In this document: piece by piece, positions 34,693 to 42,533 of the stretch
How positions within the stretch are numbered: the stretch's first letter is position 1
Layout of the letters: each line of letters begins with the position of its first letter
Assembly: GCA_002009975.1 (NCBI GenBank)
Contig: MTLP01000012.1
Coordinates: 62,001 to 126,000 of the forward strand
DNA from: Thermococcus sp. JdFR-02
GTDB lineage: Archaea > Methanobacteriota_B > Thermococci > Thermococcales > Thermococcaceae
Reading direction: 5' to 3'
Length of the DNA stretch: 64,000 bases
Notes under the pieces: model-generated
What the model was told of the DNA's origin: nothing
The model's database searches: none
What the model saw: the letters and a program-made list of their open reading frames with translations, nothing else
Translations under genes and position numbers: made by a program

Positions 34693-35916
34693 TTATTCGA
34701 TATATCTCAAAGCTTCTACTGGGCTTAGATCTGATGCTTTCTTAGCTGGATACAAGCTTGAGAGTATTCCGATAGCCAAGGTAATTAGAAATGCTACTAA
34801 AATTACATATTTGTCAATTATGGGTGGTGGAAGGATTTGTCCCCTTTGTTCAAATATCCATACTACAAATTTTGCAGCACCGATTCCAAAGGCAAAGCCA
34901 AGAATTCCACCTATTACTGTTAAAACAAGCCCTTCGATAAGTATCATTTTTAAAACGAAGCTCTTTTTTGCACCTATTGCTCTGTAAGTTCCAATTTCTC
35001 TTGTTCTCTCCATCACTGAGGTTAACAGAGTGTTCATAACACCTAAGGCTCCAACAAATAAAGCTATACTTCCTATTCCAATTAACAGATTGTGCATTAT
35101 TTTTCTAATTAGAAGCACAACTTCGATGCTTTGCTTTGCAGTAACAACAGTCACTCCCCCAACTTTTTTCTCTATGTCTTTTTTGACTTCATCAATGAAA
35201 TTTACATCATCAACCCAAACTTCAATCATGCTGATTTTTCCTTCCTCATGGAAAAGCTCTTGAGCAGTGTCTAACGGTATTGCAACTATCATATCCAGGA
35301 AACCTGCTAAGAATGATTGACCTATCTCTTCAAAGTTTCCAATAACTTTAAATTCCCATGCTTTTCCGTTCTCGTCGTAGATTATTATCTTATCTCCCGG
35401 TCGTATATCCCAATTAACTGAGGAACCACCGGGACCCATGAACTTTCCATGTGCTAGCAAATAACCTAACACCGCCTTATATCTATCGTTTTTCCTGAGG
35501 AATGCCCCCCTTTCTACATCCATACCTCTTAAAGCATAGAACTTTTCCGCTTTTTTTGGGTCAAGTCCCATTATTGAAAGCTCCACTAAGAGGTCTTCAT
35601 AATAAACAGTTGAAAATTTAAAGAGAATGGGATTTACGGCTTGAACGTGATTAATTTTTTCTATTTTGTCAACTATGCTCTCATCCATGGTGCTTGTTGC
35701 AACCCTTACAATTGAGATGCTCATACCGGGAAGTACCAATAAAACGTTGCTCGTGCTTTCAAGCTGTTCCCTTACAACCTCATTTGAACCTTGTGTGATC
35801 GAAACCAAAGCGGTAACTGAGCCAACTGCTATTACTATTCCTAACATTGTGAAGAACGTCCTTATTTTACGCCTTACCAAGTTTCTCAAGGATATCTTTA
35901 TAAGTTCACTAAGCAC
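34693..35916 (-). CDS. ABC transporter permease of MacB/FtsX type
   Basis: 407 residues. One N-terminal helix (about 20-42), a long extracytoplasmic MacB_PCD-like domain (about 45-280) and three C-terminal helices with the FtsX pattern (ERTREIGTYRAIGAKK, then PAKKASDLSPVEALRY). The start is GTG 35916, overlapping the end of the partner gene by eight bases, with GGAGGAAAG before it. Together with the ATPase and the secreted partner it forms an exporter or mechanotransmission complex. No TolC-type outer channel is expected in an archaeon. Confidence 0.9.
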   Translation of the reverse strand: MLSELIKISLRNLVRRKIRTFFTMLGIVIAVGSVTALVSITQGSNEVVREQLESTSNVLLVLPGMSISIVRVATSTMDESIVDKIEKINHVQAVNPILFKFSTVYYEDLLVELSIMGLDPKKAEKFYALRGMDVERGAFLRKNDRYKAVLGYLLAHGKFMGPGGSSVNWDIRPGDKIIIYDENGKAWEFKVIGNFEEIGQSFLAGFLDMIVAIPLDTAQELFHEEGKISMIEVWVDDVNFIDEVKKDIEKKVGGVTVVTAKQSIEVVLLIRKIMHNLLIGIGSIALFVGALGVMNTLLTSVMERTREIGTYRAIGAKKSFVLKMILIEGLVLTVIGGILGFAFGIGAAKFVVWIFEQRGQILPPPIIDKYVILVAFLITLAIGILSSLYPAKKASDLSPVEALRYIE

Positions 35917-37738
35917 CTTTCCTCCTCCATAGGATAATCATGAAAAGAATCAATGCAACTCCTCCAATTGCATAATAGAAATAGTTTGGCTTTTCTTTAT
36001 AGACAAGAGTTTGAGGAATTCTAATCGTCAAGTTTCTTTCAAACTCCTTTTCTCTGCCCTTCTCGTCCTTATAATAAACTTTTGCGTGAATCGTATACTC
36101 TCCCTTTTGGAGGGTTGTGTTTAGTATACTGTATGTTACACTATCATAATCTCTTCCTGCTATACTCCCTACGTATCTTTGGCCTATTGGGAAAAGCTCC
36201 AGATCATTTGAAGTTACATCAATTGTGACGCTTCTTGCGGTGTCTTTACCTTCGTTCACGATGTAAACTTCAAAGTTGTATTTTCCACCGCTTTCCCAGA
36301 TATTTCCTATGTAAAGGCTCAACAGTGGATAGGAGCTGACCTCAACCCCAAACATTGACTCCTCTTTGTAAGATACACCGTTCTCGTCTTCATACGTTAC
36401 TACCACATAAAGCGGATAAATGCCTCTAGATATGAGTCCAATTCTGAAATAAGCTTCCCCTTCAGCCACTTCTTTAATTTCGTTAAAATATAACATGCTT
36501 TGCTTGCTTATTGGAAATATCTTTGTCTCCTCTGGCATTTCTGGGGAAGATGGGTAAGGGTACATTGTCGCTGTTTTACCTTCTTCGGGCTTTTCAGTTA
36601 AAATGCTAACCTTTACATGCTTTGCTGGAGAGTTTCCAATGTTTCTAATCTTTATTCTCACGGTGAAGTTTGAATCTGGCTCAACAACCTCAGGAATTAT
36701 TTTAAACTCTTCAATAACTATCTTTGGTCTTATCTTATCAACGACAGGTATTCCAACTTGAATGTCTTTGCTCTTCTTTGCCCCTTCTTCATCTTGATAT
36801 TCTAATCTGATGTACAGAGGATAAACATCTTCTCTAAGGTTCTTTGAAGAAATCAAGGTGAATGTTACTTTTTTCTCTTCATTTGGAGTTAGAGATTCGA
36901 TGTATTTTATTGGGCTTTCCCTATAGGCAGCAAAAGGTAGGGATGATTCAAATTCTGGAACTGTTATTGTTGGAATGACTGTCTGCACCTCCTCTGTCTT
37001 AACTTGCTCTTTTGAATACAAATAAACTGTAATAAACCTCGCATCTTTGTTTCCAACGTTCCTTAATGTTATCGTTAAAGTGAATGGAGAGCCTATCTCA
37101 ACTTCCTCAAAATCGATTTTTTCAATGCTTATTTCTGCACCCCTAATTATTGCATATCTTGCGTATTTGGGAGCTTTCAGCTTTAGCTTTACGGTCTTAT
37201 TCGTTATGTTTTCAACATAGATTGAAAGTTCGTTCCAATAGTAATAACCTGTTCCAAAGTAACGATAGTCCATCTTCTTATCCTTTTCATATCTAGCTAA
37301 GAATGTGTTATTTTGAATTTCAACAATCGAAAATGCTATTGGACCGTATCTAAAAATGCTTCTCTCGTGAGCATCTCCATAAAACACTTCAACAGCTTTT
37401 GAATAAATCCTTATCAAAGCTCTTGGATTCTCTTCGAGTGTTATAACAACGAGCTTAATCTTGACATCTTTGTATTGGTACTCTTCTCCCCTGGCTAAAC
37501 TAAATTCTTTTTCCTCAAATTCAACGTTGTCTCTAATTTTAAAAAGAGCCCTCTCTCCAACACTTCCTGGGTTTAAGATATCTTTAAGAATCAAGGTATA
37601 ATTTCCAAAGGTTAAAACATCTCCAATCCCCAAATATCCCGAAAAAGTTAGTAGATATTCTTCACTTTCCTCCTCAGCGCCGATCACAATATTTGAGGTA
37701 AGTAGCATTAATATAATTAACATTACGATTCTTTTCAT
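35909..37738 (-). CDS. Secreted, membrane-tethered multi-domain protein (COG1361-like) of the ABC exporter operon
   Basis: 609 residues. Signal peptide at about 1-21, an N-terminal beta domain (LLTFSGYLGIGDVLTFG onward, to about 190), three or four Ig/NEW3-like repeats (about 200-570, each with a pattern NxGxxxARxVxV), and a C-terminal membrane helix (about 585-603) with a RRKGA tail. It lies between its ATPase and permease genes with four- and eight-base overlaps, so it is an obligate partner, perhaps the extracytoplasmic adaptor. The first domain resembles that of the 904-residue protein at 44390. Confidence 0.82.
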   Translation of the reverse strand: MKRIVMLIILMLLTSNIVIGAEEESEEYLLTFSGYLGIGDVLTFGNYTLILKDILNPGSVGERALFKIRDNVEFEEKEFSLARGEEYQYKDVKIKLVVITLEENPRALIRIYSKAVEVFYGDAHERSIFRYGPIAFSIVEIQNNTFLARYEKDKKMDYRYFGTGYYYWNELSIYVENITNKTVKLKLKAPKYARYAIIRGAEISIEKIDFEEVEIGSPFTLTITLRNVGNKDARFITVYLYSKEQVKTEEVQTVIPTITVPEFESSLPFAAYRESPIKYIESLTPNEEKKVTFTLISSKNLREDVYPLYIRLEYQDEEGAKKSKDIQVGIPVVDKIRPKIVIEEFKIIPEVVEPDSNFTVRIKIRNIGNSPAKHVKVSILTEKPEEGKTATMYPYPSSPEMPEETKIFPISKQSMLYFNEIKEVAEGEAYFRIGLISRGIYPLYVVVTYEDENGVSYKEESMFGVEVSSYPLLSLYIGNIWESGGKYNFEVYIVNEGKDTARSVTIDVTSNDLELFPIGQRYVGSIAGRDYDSVTYSILNTTLQKGEYTIHAKVYYKDEKGREKEFERNLTIRIPQTLVYKEKPNYFYYAIGGVALILFMIILWRRKGA

Positions 37739-38427
37739 GTTCTCACCTCATATAGCAAGCCGTCTCTGATTTGAAGAATTCTCCCAGCTTCTTGTGCTAC
37801 TTCAACATCGTGGGTTACTATTACAAATGTAGTCCCATTTTCTATGTTTATCCTCTTCATTAGGGCTATTATTTCTTTCGATGTTTGCGTATCCAGATTT
37901 CCAGTTGGTTCATCTGCTAGAACTATGCTTGGATTGTTTGCCAAAGCTCTTGCTATAGCTACTCTCTGCTGCTGCCCTCCACTTAGCTCGTTTGGTTTAT
38001 GATCCATAAATTTTTCTAATCCAACAGCTTTTAAGAGATCCTTTGCTCTTCTAATTCTTTCTTTCTTTGGCACTCCAGCTAAGGTCATTGGTAGCTCAAC
38101 ATTCTCTAAAGCGGTTAAAATCGGAACTAGATTGTAATATTGAAAGACAAATCCAATCTTTCTCAATCTAATTTCTGAAAGCTGATTATCGTTTAAATTG
38201 CTGACATCTACACCATCAATGTAAATTTTTCCGCTTGTTGGCCTATCCAAAAGTCCGAGCATGTTTAGAAGGGTTGTTTTTCCACTTCCACTGGGACCTA
38301 ATATAGCTACAAACTCTCCTTCATAAATCTTTAAATTAATGCCTCTAAGTGCAGGAACAACTATCTTTCTTCCAATGTAATAGTTTTTCTTCAACTCCTT
38401 TGTTTCAAGGACTACTCTACGCTCCAT
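37735..38427 (-). CDS. ABC transporter ATPase (LolD/MacB type)
   Basis: 230 residues. Walker A GPSGSGKTTLLN, Q-loop FQYYNLVP, signature LSGGQQQRVAIARAL, Walker B IVLADEPTGNLD and THDVEVAQEAGR are complete. The pattern places it with the ATPases of FtsX-like permeases. ATG 38427 lies about 25 bases after a TATA-like CTATAAACC (38450-38458) with no SD sequence, so the operon message may be leaderless. Confidence 0.94.
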   Translation of the reverse strand: MERRVVLETKELKKNYYIGRKIVVPALRGINLKIYEGEFVAILGPSGSGKTTLLNMLGLLDRPTSGKIYIDGVDVSNLNDNQLSEIRLRKIGFVFQYYNLVPILTALENVELPMTLAGVPKKERIRRAKDLLKAVGLEKFMDHKPNELSGGQQQRVAIARALANNPSIVLADEPTGNLDTQTSKEIIALMKRINIENGTTFVIVTHDVEVAQEAGRILQIRDGLLYEVRT

Positions 38428-38524
38428 GGCAAAAGTTATTATGTTTGCTCGGTTTATAGCTTATTCGATGGAAAGTTAATAAAGTCTAAATAGTTCAAAT
38501 GCGTAGTATAAATTGGTGGTATAA

Positions 38525-39367
38525 ATGTTTGAAAAAATTCTGTTTCCAACAGATTTTTCTGATGTATCTCTGCACGCTCTGAGAAATTGCATCCCTAAAT
38601 TTTTTGAATTAGGTGCTAAAAAGCTCTATTTGATTCACATAGTGGATATAACTGCAACTGATATCGAAGCCCTTGAATTGGTAAAAATTGATGAAGAACA
38701 TATAAACAGGCTTGCTGACGAACTCAGAGCAAAGGGCATAGATGTTGAGACTGTAGTAAAGCTTGGAATTCCTTCAATTGAGATCGCGGATATTGCAAAG
38801 GAAAAGGATGTTGATCTTATCCTAAGTCCCTCTAAGGGTGAGAACATTCTAAGGCAGATGTTCCTTGGAAGTACAGCATCAAATCTCGTAAGGGCAACAA
38901 AAAAACCAGTTTTAATAATCAGATATGAATGGGATGAGGAAAAGAAGGAAATCAAGTGCATAACTGATTGTGAAAAACTTTTTGAAAAACCATTAGTCGC
39001 ATTGGATTTCTCTTCATGCTCTCTTAGAATAATGGAAGTCGTCAAGAAGTTTGAAGAATTGTCAAAGAGGGGAATTCTTCTTCATGTGGTTGATTATGGA
39101 AAGATTGATGAGCTTGAGAGAAACATGGAGAAAGCAAAGCTTCAGCTTGAGAGATATGAAAAAATTGTGAAGTTTCCAGTGGAAAAAGAAGTCCTTGCAG
39201 GTGTTGCTTCTCAAAGCATCATAAGCATATCCTTGGCAAAAGAAGCAACTTTAATAGTAATGGGTAAAAAAGGTAGGAGTGTTCTAAAAGAGTTATTGCT
39301 TGGAAGCACAGCGGAGAGGGTTATAAGGGACGCGAAACTTCCAGTCCTCTTAGTTCCTTGTGAATGA
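38525..39367 (+). CDS. Tandem universal stress protein (two UspA domains)
   Basis: 280 residues: domain 1 (about 1-140) and domain 2 (about 150-280) each repeat the Usp fold. Domain 2 has a clean ATP-binding motif (VMGKKGRSVLKELLLGSTAERV). Domain 1 has a weaker version (SPSKGENILRQMFLGSTASNLV). Usp proteins bind ATP or AMP in starvation and oxidative stress; the specific role is unknown. ATG 38525 follows GGTGGTATAA. It is divergent from the ABC exporter operon. Confidence 0.92.
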   Translation: MFEKILFPTDFSDVSLHALRNCIPKFFELGAKKLYLIHIVDITATDIEALELVKIDEEHINRLADELRAKGIDVETVVKLGIPSIEIADIAKEKDVDLILSPSKGENILRQMFLGSTASNLVRATKKPVLIIRYEWDEEKKEIKCITDCEKLFEKPLVALDFSSCSLRIMEVVKKFEELSKRGILLHVVDYGKIDELERNMEKAKLQLERYEKIVKFPVEKEVLAGVASQSIISISLAKEATLIVMGKKGRSVLKELLLGSTAERVIRDAKLPVLLVPCE

Positions 39368-39380
39368 TTTTATTTTTTCT

Positions 39381-39443
39381 AACCTCAGACTGGAGCGACT
39401 TCCACATCAATTTCGGTAGCTACCCTGATAGTCATCACAGGTT
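39381..39443 (-). ncRNA. C/D box sRNA
   Basis: On the minus strand: AACCT then C box GTGATGA (39438-39432), guide, D' CCGA (39416-39413), two-base spacer, degenerate C' TTGATGT (39410-39404), guide GGAAGTCGCTCCAGT and D box CTGA (39388-39385) followed by GGTT. AACC and GGTT form a terminal stem around the kink-turn. A TATA box (CTTTAAAACC, minus strand, about 39465-39474) sits 25-30 bases upstream, inside the end of the fumarase beta gene. I did not identify targets for either guide. It lies between convergent genes. Confidence 0.75.
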
Positions 39444-39467
39444 ATAGAGAATTAAGTTGCTTAGGTT

Positions 39468-40013
39468 TTAAAGTTTTTTAATTTTCCTTTTGTAGAGTGA
39501 ATTTCCATGCGAATCCATAGCAACAACTAATGGTAGATTTTCAACCTCAAGAACCCAAACAGCTTCAGGAATTCCCAATTCTTCAAGCCAGTAAACATTT
39601 ACAACTTTCTTAATGCTTTTAGCCGCTAAAGCCCCGGCACCACCAGTAAATGCAAAATAAACTCCTTTGTACTTTTTTAGAACTTTTAATGTTCTCTCTC
39701 CCATTCCGCCCTTGCCGATGACTCCCTTTACACCCAAAGCTAGGATTTCTTCACTATATCCTTCCATTCTCGCGCTTGTTGTAGGTCCAGCCGAGACTAT
39801 CTCATATCCTTGAGGAGTTTTTTTGACTACAGGACCGCAATGATAAATTACAGCCCCTTTTAGGTTAAAAGGAAGCTTATCTCTTCTGGCAAGCTCTATG
39901 ATTTTTTTATGCGCTAAGTCCCTTGCTGTATAAATTGTACCTGAAAGATTAACTATATCGCCAGCTTTGAGCTTTAAAACATCTTTTTCGTGCAGAGGGG
40001 TTTTTAAATTCAT
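39468..40013 (-). CDS. Fumarate hydratase (Fe-S, class I) beta subunit
   Basis: 181 residues matching the C-terminal domain of class I fumarases and tartrate dehydratases. It opens with LKTPLHEKDVLKLKAGDIVNLSGTIYTARD, and has GPTTSARMEGY and KGVIGKGGMG as substrate-binding loops. It works as a heterodimer with the alpha subunit encoded upstream, converting fumarate and malate in the partial citric acid pathway. ATG 40013 has GGTGGTGATG before it. It is separated from alpha by 216 bases that hold an insertion relic, where the two are usually close. Confidence 0.93.
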   Translation of the reverse strand: MNLKTPLHEKDVLKLKAGDIVNLSGTIYTARDLAHKKIIELARRDKLPFNLKGAVIYHCGPVVKKTPQGYEIVSAGPTTSARMEGYSEEILALGVKGVIGKGGMGERTLKVLKKYKGVYFAFTGGAGALAAKSIKKVVNVYWLEELGIPEAVWVLEVENLPLVVAMDSHGNSLYKRKIKKL

Positions 40014-40029
40014 GACATCACCACCTTTG

Positions 40030-40228
40030 CGGGCTGGAAGCTTCGCCGTTCACGGCGAGGAGGAAAGCCCGTGAAGTTTATATACCTCATTTTCCATTCC
40101 TCCTTTCGATGATGCCCAACGGTATATCCGTTTGGAGGAGGGCTCTCTGACCGAGCTGTATGAGGTCTACCGCAACCGAAGTTCCCATGTTGGGAACCTC
40201 CCGCCCTTCAGAGCGGGAAGGAGGTCAG
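40030..40228 (+). mobile_element. Non-autonomous IS200/IS605-type relic (MITE-like) between fumarase subunit genes
   Basis: This GC-rich 200-base block stands out in AT-rich surroundings. The left end has a two-part hairpin (CGGGCT 40030-40035 with AGCCCG 40066-40071; CGCCG with CGGCG inside), then a TATA-like GTTTATATAC. The right end has GTTCCCA-TGT-TGGGAAC (40181-40197) and CCCGC..GCGGG (40200-40217), followed by GAAGGAGGTCAG. Subterminal hairpins plus this right-end pattern are typical of IS200/IS605 elements, where the right-end hairpins also form the TnpB guide RNA scaffold. No tnpA or tnpB remains, only a possible C-terminal fragment reading GTSRPSERE-like in one frame. Alternative: a structured RNA of other kind. 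Confidence 0.55.
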
Positions 40229-40229
40229 C

Positions 40230-41084
40230 TCATTGATAAACCTTCACTTTTCCATCTCTCTCAATCTCAACTATTGCTTTTCTATTTGCCCAGCATTGAA
40301 TTATAACCCCTACAGGAAGTGAAGCTGGATGGCGATGAGCATATTCTATCTTAACATCTAGTGCTGTTGTTTTTCCTCCCAGTCCCATTGGTCCTATTCC
40401 CAAAGCATTGATCTCCTCTAAGATTTCTTCTTCAAGCTTTGCGATCTCTTCTTTTTCATGTCTAACTCCTAAAGCTCTTAAAAGGGCTTTTTTAGCAAGT
40501 TTTAGAGCAAAATCAGCTCCACCACCAATTCCAACGCCAACTATTATGGGCGGACAGGGTTTTCCTCCGCCTTCTACAACGGTTTTAACAATAAATCTCT
40601 TAACTCCTTCAATACCCTCACTTGGATTCAACATTGCCAAAGCAGAGCAGTTTTCACTTCCCCCTCCTTTTGGAAGAACATAGATTTTTATTTTATCTCC
40701 CTCGACAAGCTCCCAATGAATTATTGGAACAAAACGACCAGTGTTATCTCCCGAATTTTTGTTTGTTAGTAAATCTACAGCGTTGGGTCTTAAAGGAATT
40801 TCGACTGTTGCTCTCTTCGTTGCATTAATGAGCTTCTCCTTTAATCCTTTTAAATAGGGATTTTCAACTCCAGCTTCAACGAAAAAGGTTATTGTCCCAG
40901 TATCTTGACACATGGGAAGTGAATATTCCTTTCCAAGTTCTATTGTTTTTAAAATATTTTCAAGCTGAAGTTTTGCGATTGAATTTTCTTCCTCTTCATA
41001 CGCTTCCTTTAGTGCCTTAACTGTGTCTTTTGGTAAAGTTGTAACAGCTAAGCGGATTGCCTCGACTAGGGCATCTTCAATAAT
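40230..41084 (-). CDS. Fumarate hydratase (Fe-S, class I) alpha subunit, probable AUU start
   Basis: About 284 residues if begun at ATT 41084. The first ATG in frame is at 40913 (MCQDTGT), in the middle of the conserved domain, whereas family-like sequence (IIEDALVEAIRLAVTTLP, then NSIAKLQLENILKTIEL) continues upstream without a stop to TAG at 41100-41102. That stretch has no ATG, GTG or TTG. GGGGTGG lies just before ATT 41084, and a TATA box (CTTTTTAACC, about 41116-41126) is at the right distance. The cluster cysteines in MCQDTG, the ENCSAL and GKPCPP motifs are intact. A sequence error or mutation of the start codon is the alternative. Confidence 0.82.
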   Translation of the reverse strand: MIEDALVEAIRLAVTTLPKDTVKALKEAYEEEENSIAKLQLENILKTIELGKEYSLPMCQDTGTITFFVEAGVENPYLKGLKEKLINATKRATVEIPLRPNAVDLLTNKNSGDNTGRFVPIIHWELVEGDKIKIYVLPKGGGSENCSALAMLNPSEGIEGVKRFIVKTVVEGGGKPCPPIIVGVGIGGGADFALKLAKKALLRALGVRHEKEEIAKLEEEILEEINALGIGPMGLGGKTTALDVKIEYAHRHPASLPVGVIIQCWANRKAIVEIERDGKVKVYQ

Positions 41085-41131
41085 ACTACCACCCCATAGC
41101 TAACTATCAAAGTGATGGTTAAAAAGGTAAG

Positions 41132-42235
41132 CTAAATCAGAGCTTTTAAAAATTCGACATAGACTTGTTTAACCCTTTTCACTGAACTTAGACTAACCCA
41201 TTCATTGGCAGAATGCCAGTTTTCGCCAATTGGACCAAAAACCAATGTTGGTTTTCCAAGATAAGTCCCAAAATAGTTGAAATCACCGACACTCGCTCCA
41301 TATGTTACCTCCAGTTCTTTCCCAGTTACACTTTCAAAAACTCTCTTAAAGAGCTTAACAATTTTTGAATTCTCTTTGACATAATATGGAAGCATTTCTG
41401 GAGTAGGTCTTTGATACTTTTCTATTTTTATCTGAGCTTTAACTCCAGCACGCTTTAAAACCTTCTCCAAACTTCCCTTTACAAATTCCCAATCTTCTCC
41501 AATAACTACATGTCTATCAATAATCGCCTTTGCATATTCTGGAACACTTAACCCATCTGCGTTTCCCTCTATGCTGAGGACGCAAAAACTTCCTTCTCCA
41601 AGCTTTTTATGCTTCTTTTTTCTTGCTTTGTGCAGATTTGCTAAAACTTTTGAAAGTTCTTCTATTGCATTTATTCCATTTTCAGGTCTTGCTGCATGAG
41701 CTTTTCGTCCAAAAGCCTCTATTTGAATGACAAATCTTCCTCTTGCTCCAAGCATTAGTCTCTCATTAGTTGGCTCTCCTATTAAAACTAAATCAGCCTT
41801 CTCAAGTTTCTTGCTCTTTATCAGCTCCCAAGCTCCGTGGGAGTAACCTTCTTCATCAACGACGGCTGTGAATATTATTTCTGGTCTTTCTCTTCTTGAT
41901 AACATGCTCATTTCTATGAAAGCACTTATTAAAGCGGCTAAGCCGCCCTTCATGTCAGCACTCCCTACACCATAGAACCTATCTCCTTCTTGCTCTCCCC
42001 AGGGATTTTTATTCCAACCATCGCTTAATCCAACGGTGTCCATATGCCCATTTAAAACGATCGTCGTCTTTTTTCCTCTTAAAGAGGCTATCACATTATT
42101 TCCAAAACCTTCAACCTCTTGAATTTGTACCTTTGAGTAATTTTCAAGAAAGTTAGCAATGAATTCAGAAATTTTTTCTTCTTGTCCGAAATGAGAGGGA
42201 ATAGATACTAACTTTTTTAAAAGTTCGAGCTCCAT
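41132..42235 (-). CDS. M20 family metallopeptidase (ArgE/DapE/LysK-like deacylase)
   Basis: 367 residues. Metal-site motifs VLNGHMDTVG, VGSADMKGGLAAL, DEEGYSHGA (with the catalytic glutamates) and the final GENWHSANEWVSL histidine are present, with the lid/dimerisation domain between about 170 and 280. The family removes acyl or amino-acid groups from N-acylated amino acids; ArgE, DapE and LysK cannot be told apart here, as no biosynthetic neighbours are present. ATG 42235 is followed by a typical MELELLKKLVSIPS start. Confidence 0.88.
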   Translation of the reverse strand: MELELLKKLVSIPSHFGQEEKISEFIANFLENYSKVQIQEVEGFGNNVIASLRGKKTTIVLNGHMDTVGLSDGWNKNPWGEQEGDRFYGVGSADMKGGLAALISAFIEMSMLSRRERPEIIFTAVVDEEGYSHGAWELIKSKKLEKADLVLIGEPTNERLMLGARGRFVIQIEAFGRKAHAARPENGINAIEELSKVLANLHKARKKKHKKLGEGSFCVLSIEGNADGLSVPEYAKAIIDRHVVIGEDWEFVKGSLEKVLKRAGVKAQIKIEKYQRPTPEMLPYYVKENSKIVKLFKRVFESVTGKELEVTYGASVGDFNYFGTYLGKPTLVFGPIGENWHSANEWVSLSSVKRVKQVYVEFLKALI

Positions 42236-42391
42236 TGTATCACCACAAGTTACTATATAAAGTGATGATATATAACACTTTTGACAATTATCTTCATGTT
42301 TAGAAGAATATTTGAAATAGATAATGCTATTTAGTTTGTTAGCATGTTTCTATTTAACTTATTAATCGCGTAAAAGAGAGCATAAAAAATT

Positions 42392-42468
42392 TGGTGGACC
42401 GGGCGGGATTTGAACCCGCGGCCTCTGGCTTGCGAAGCCAGCGCTCTACCAAACTGAGCTACCGGCCC
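42392..42468 (-). tRNA. tRNA-Ala, anticodon CGC
   Basis: The minus strand folds into a standard cloverleaf: acceptor GGGCCGG with CCGGTCC, D arm GCTC-AGTTTGGTA-GAGC, anticodon arm CTGGC-TTCGCAA-GCCAG, five-base variable loop AGGCC, T arm GCGGG-TTCAAAT-CCCGC. Anticodon CGC reads GCG (alanine), and the acceptor has the alanine-identity G3:U70 pair. Discriminator A73 and the CCA end are encoded. A BRE/TATA (TTTTTAAATACC, about 42499-42510) lies correctly upstream. Confidence 0.97.
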
Positions 42469-42498
42469 ATTATCCAAAACTTACAAAAACAAAAGTGG

Positions 42499-42510
42499 GT
42501 ATTTAAAAAT
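42499..42510 (-). promoter_or_regulatory. TATA box of tRNA-Ala
   Basis: Minus-strand TCGAAATTTTTAAATACC gives BRE plus TATA about 30-40 bases before the tRNA 5' end, the usual spacing for a short 5' leader removed by RNase P. Confidence 0.6.
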
Positions 42511-42533
42511 TTCGAAAATAGTAAAAAGGAACT

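Noticed and set aside
40030-40228. C/D box sRNA or fumarase leader riboswitch
   Set aside because: The GATGATG near 40108 lacks the final A of the C box and the hairpins are those of an IS end; orientation is opposite to the fumarase genes.
40914-41099. ATG at 41096 as start of the fumarase alpha gene
   Set aside because: It reads ATG-GGG-TGG-TAG and stops at once; it is in a different frame from the conserved protein.
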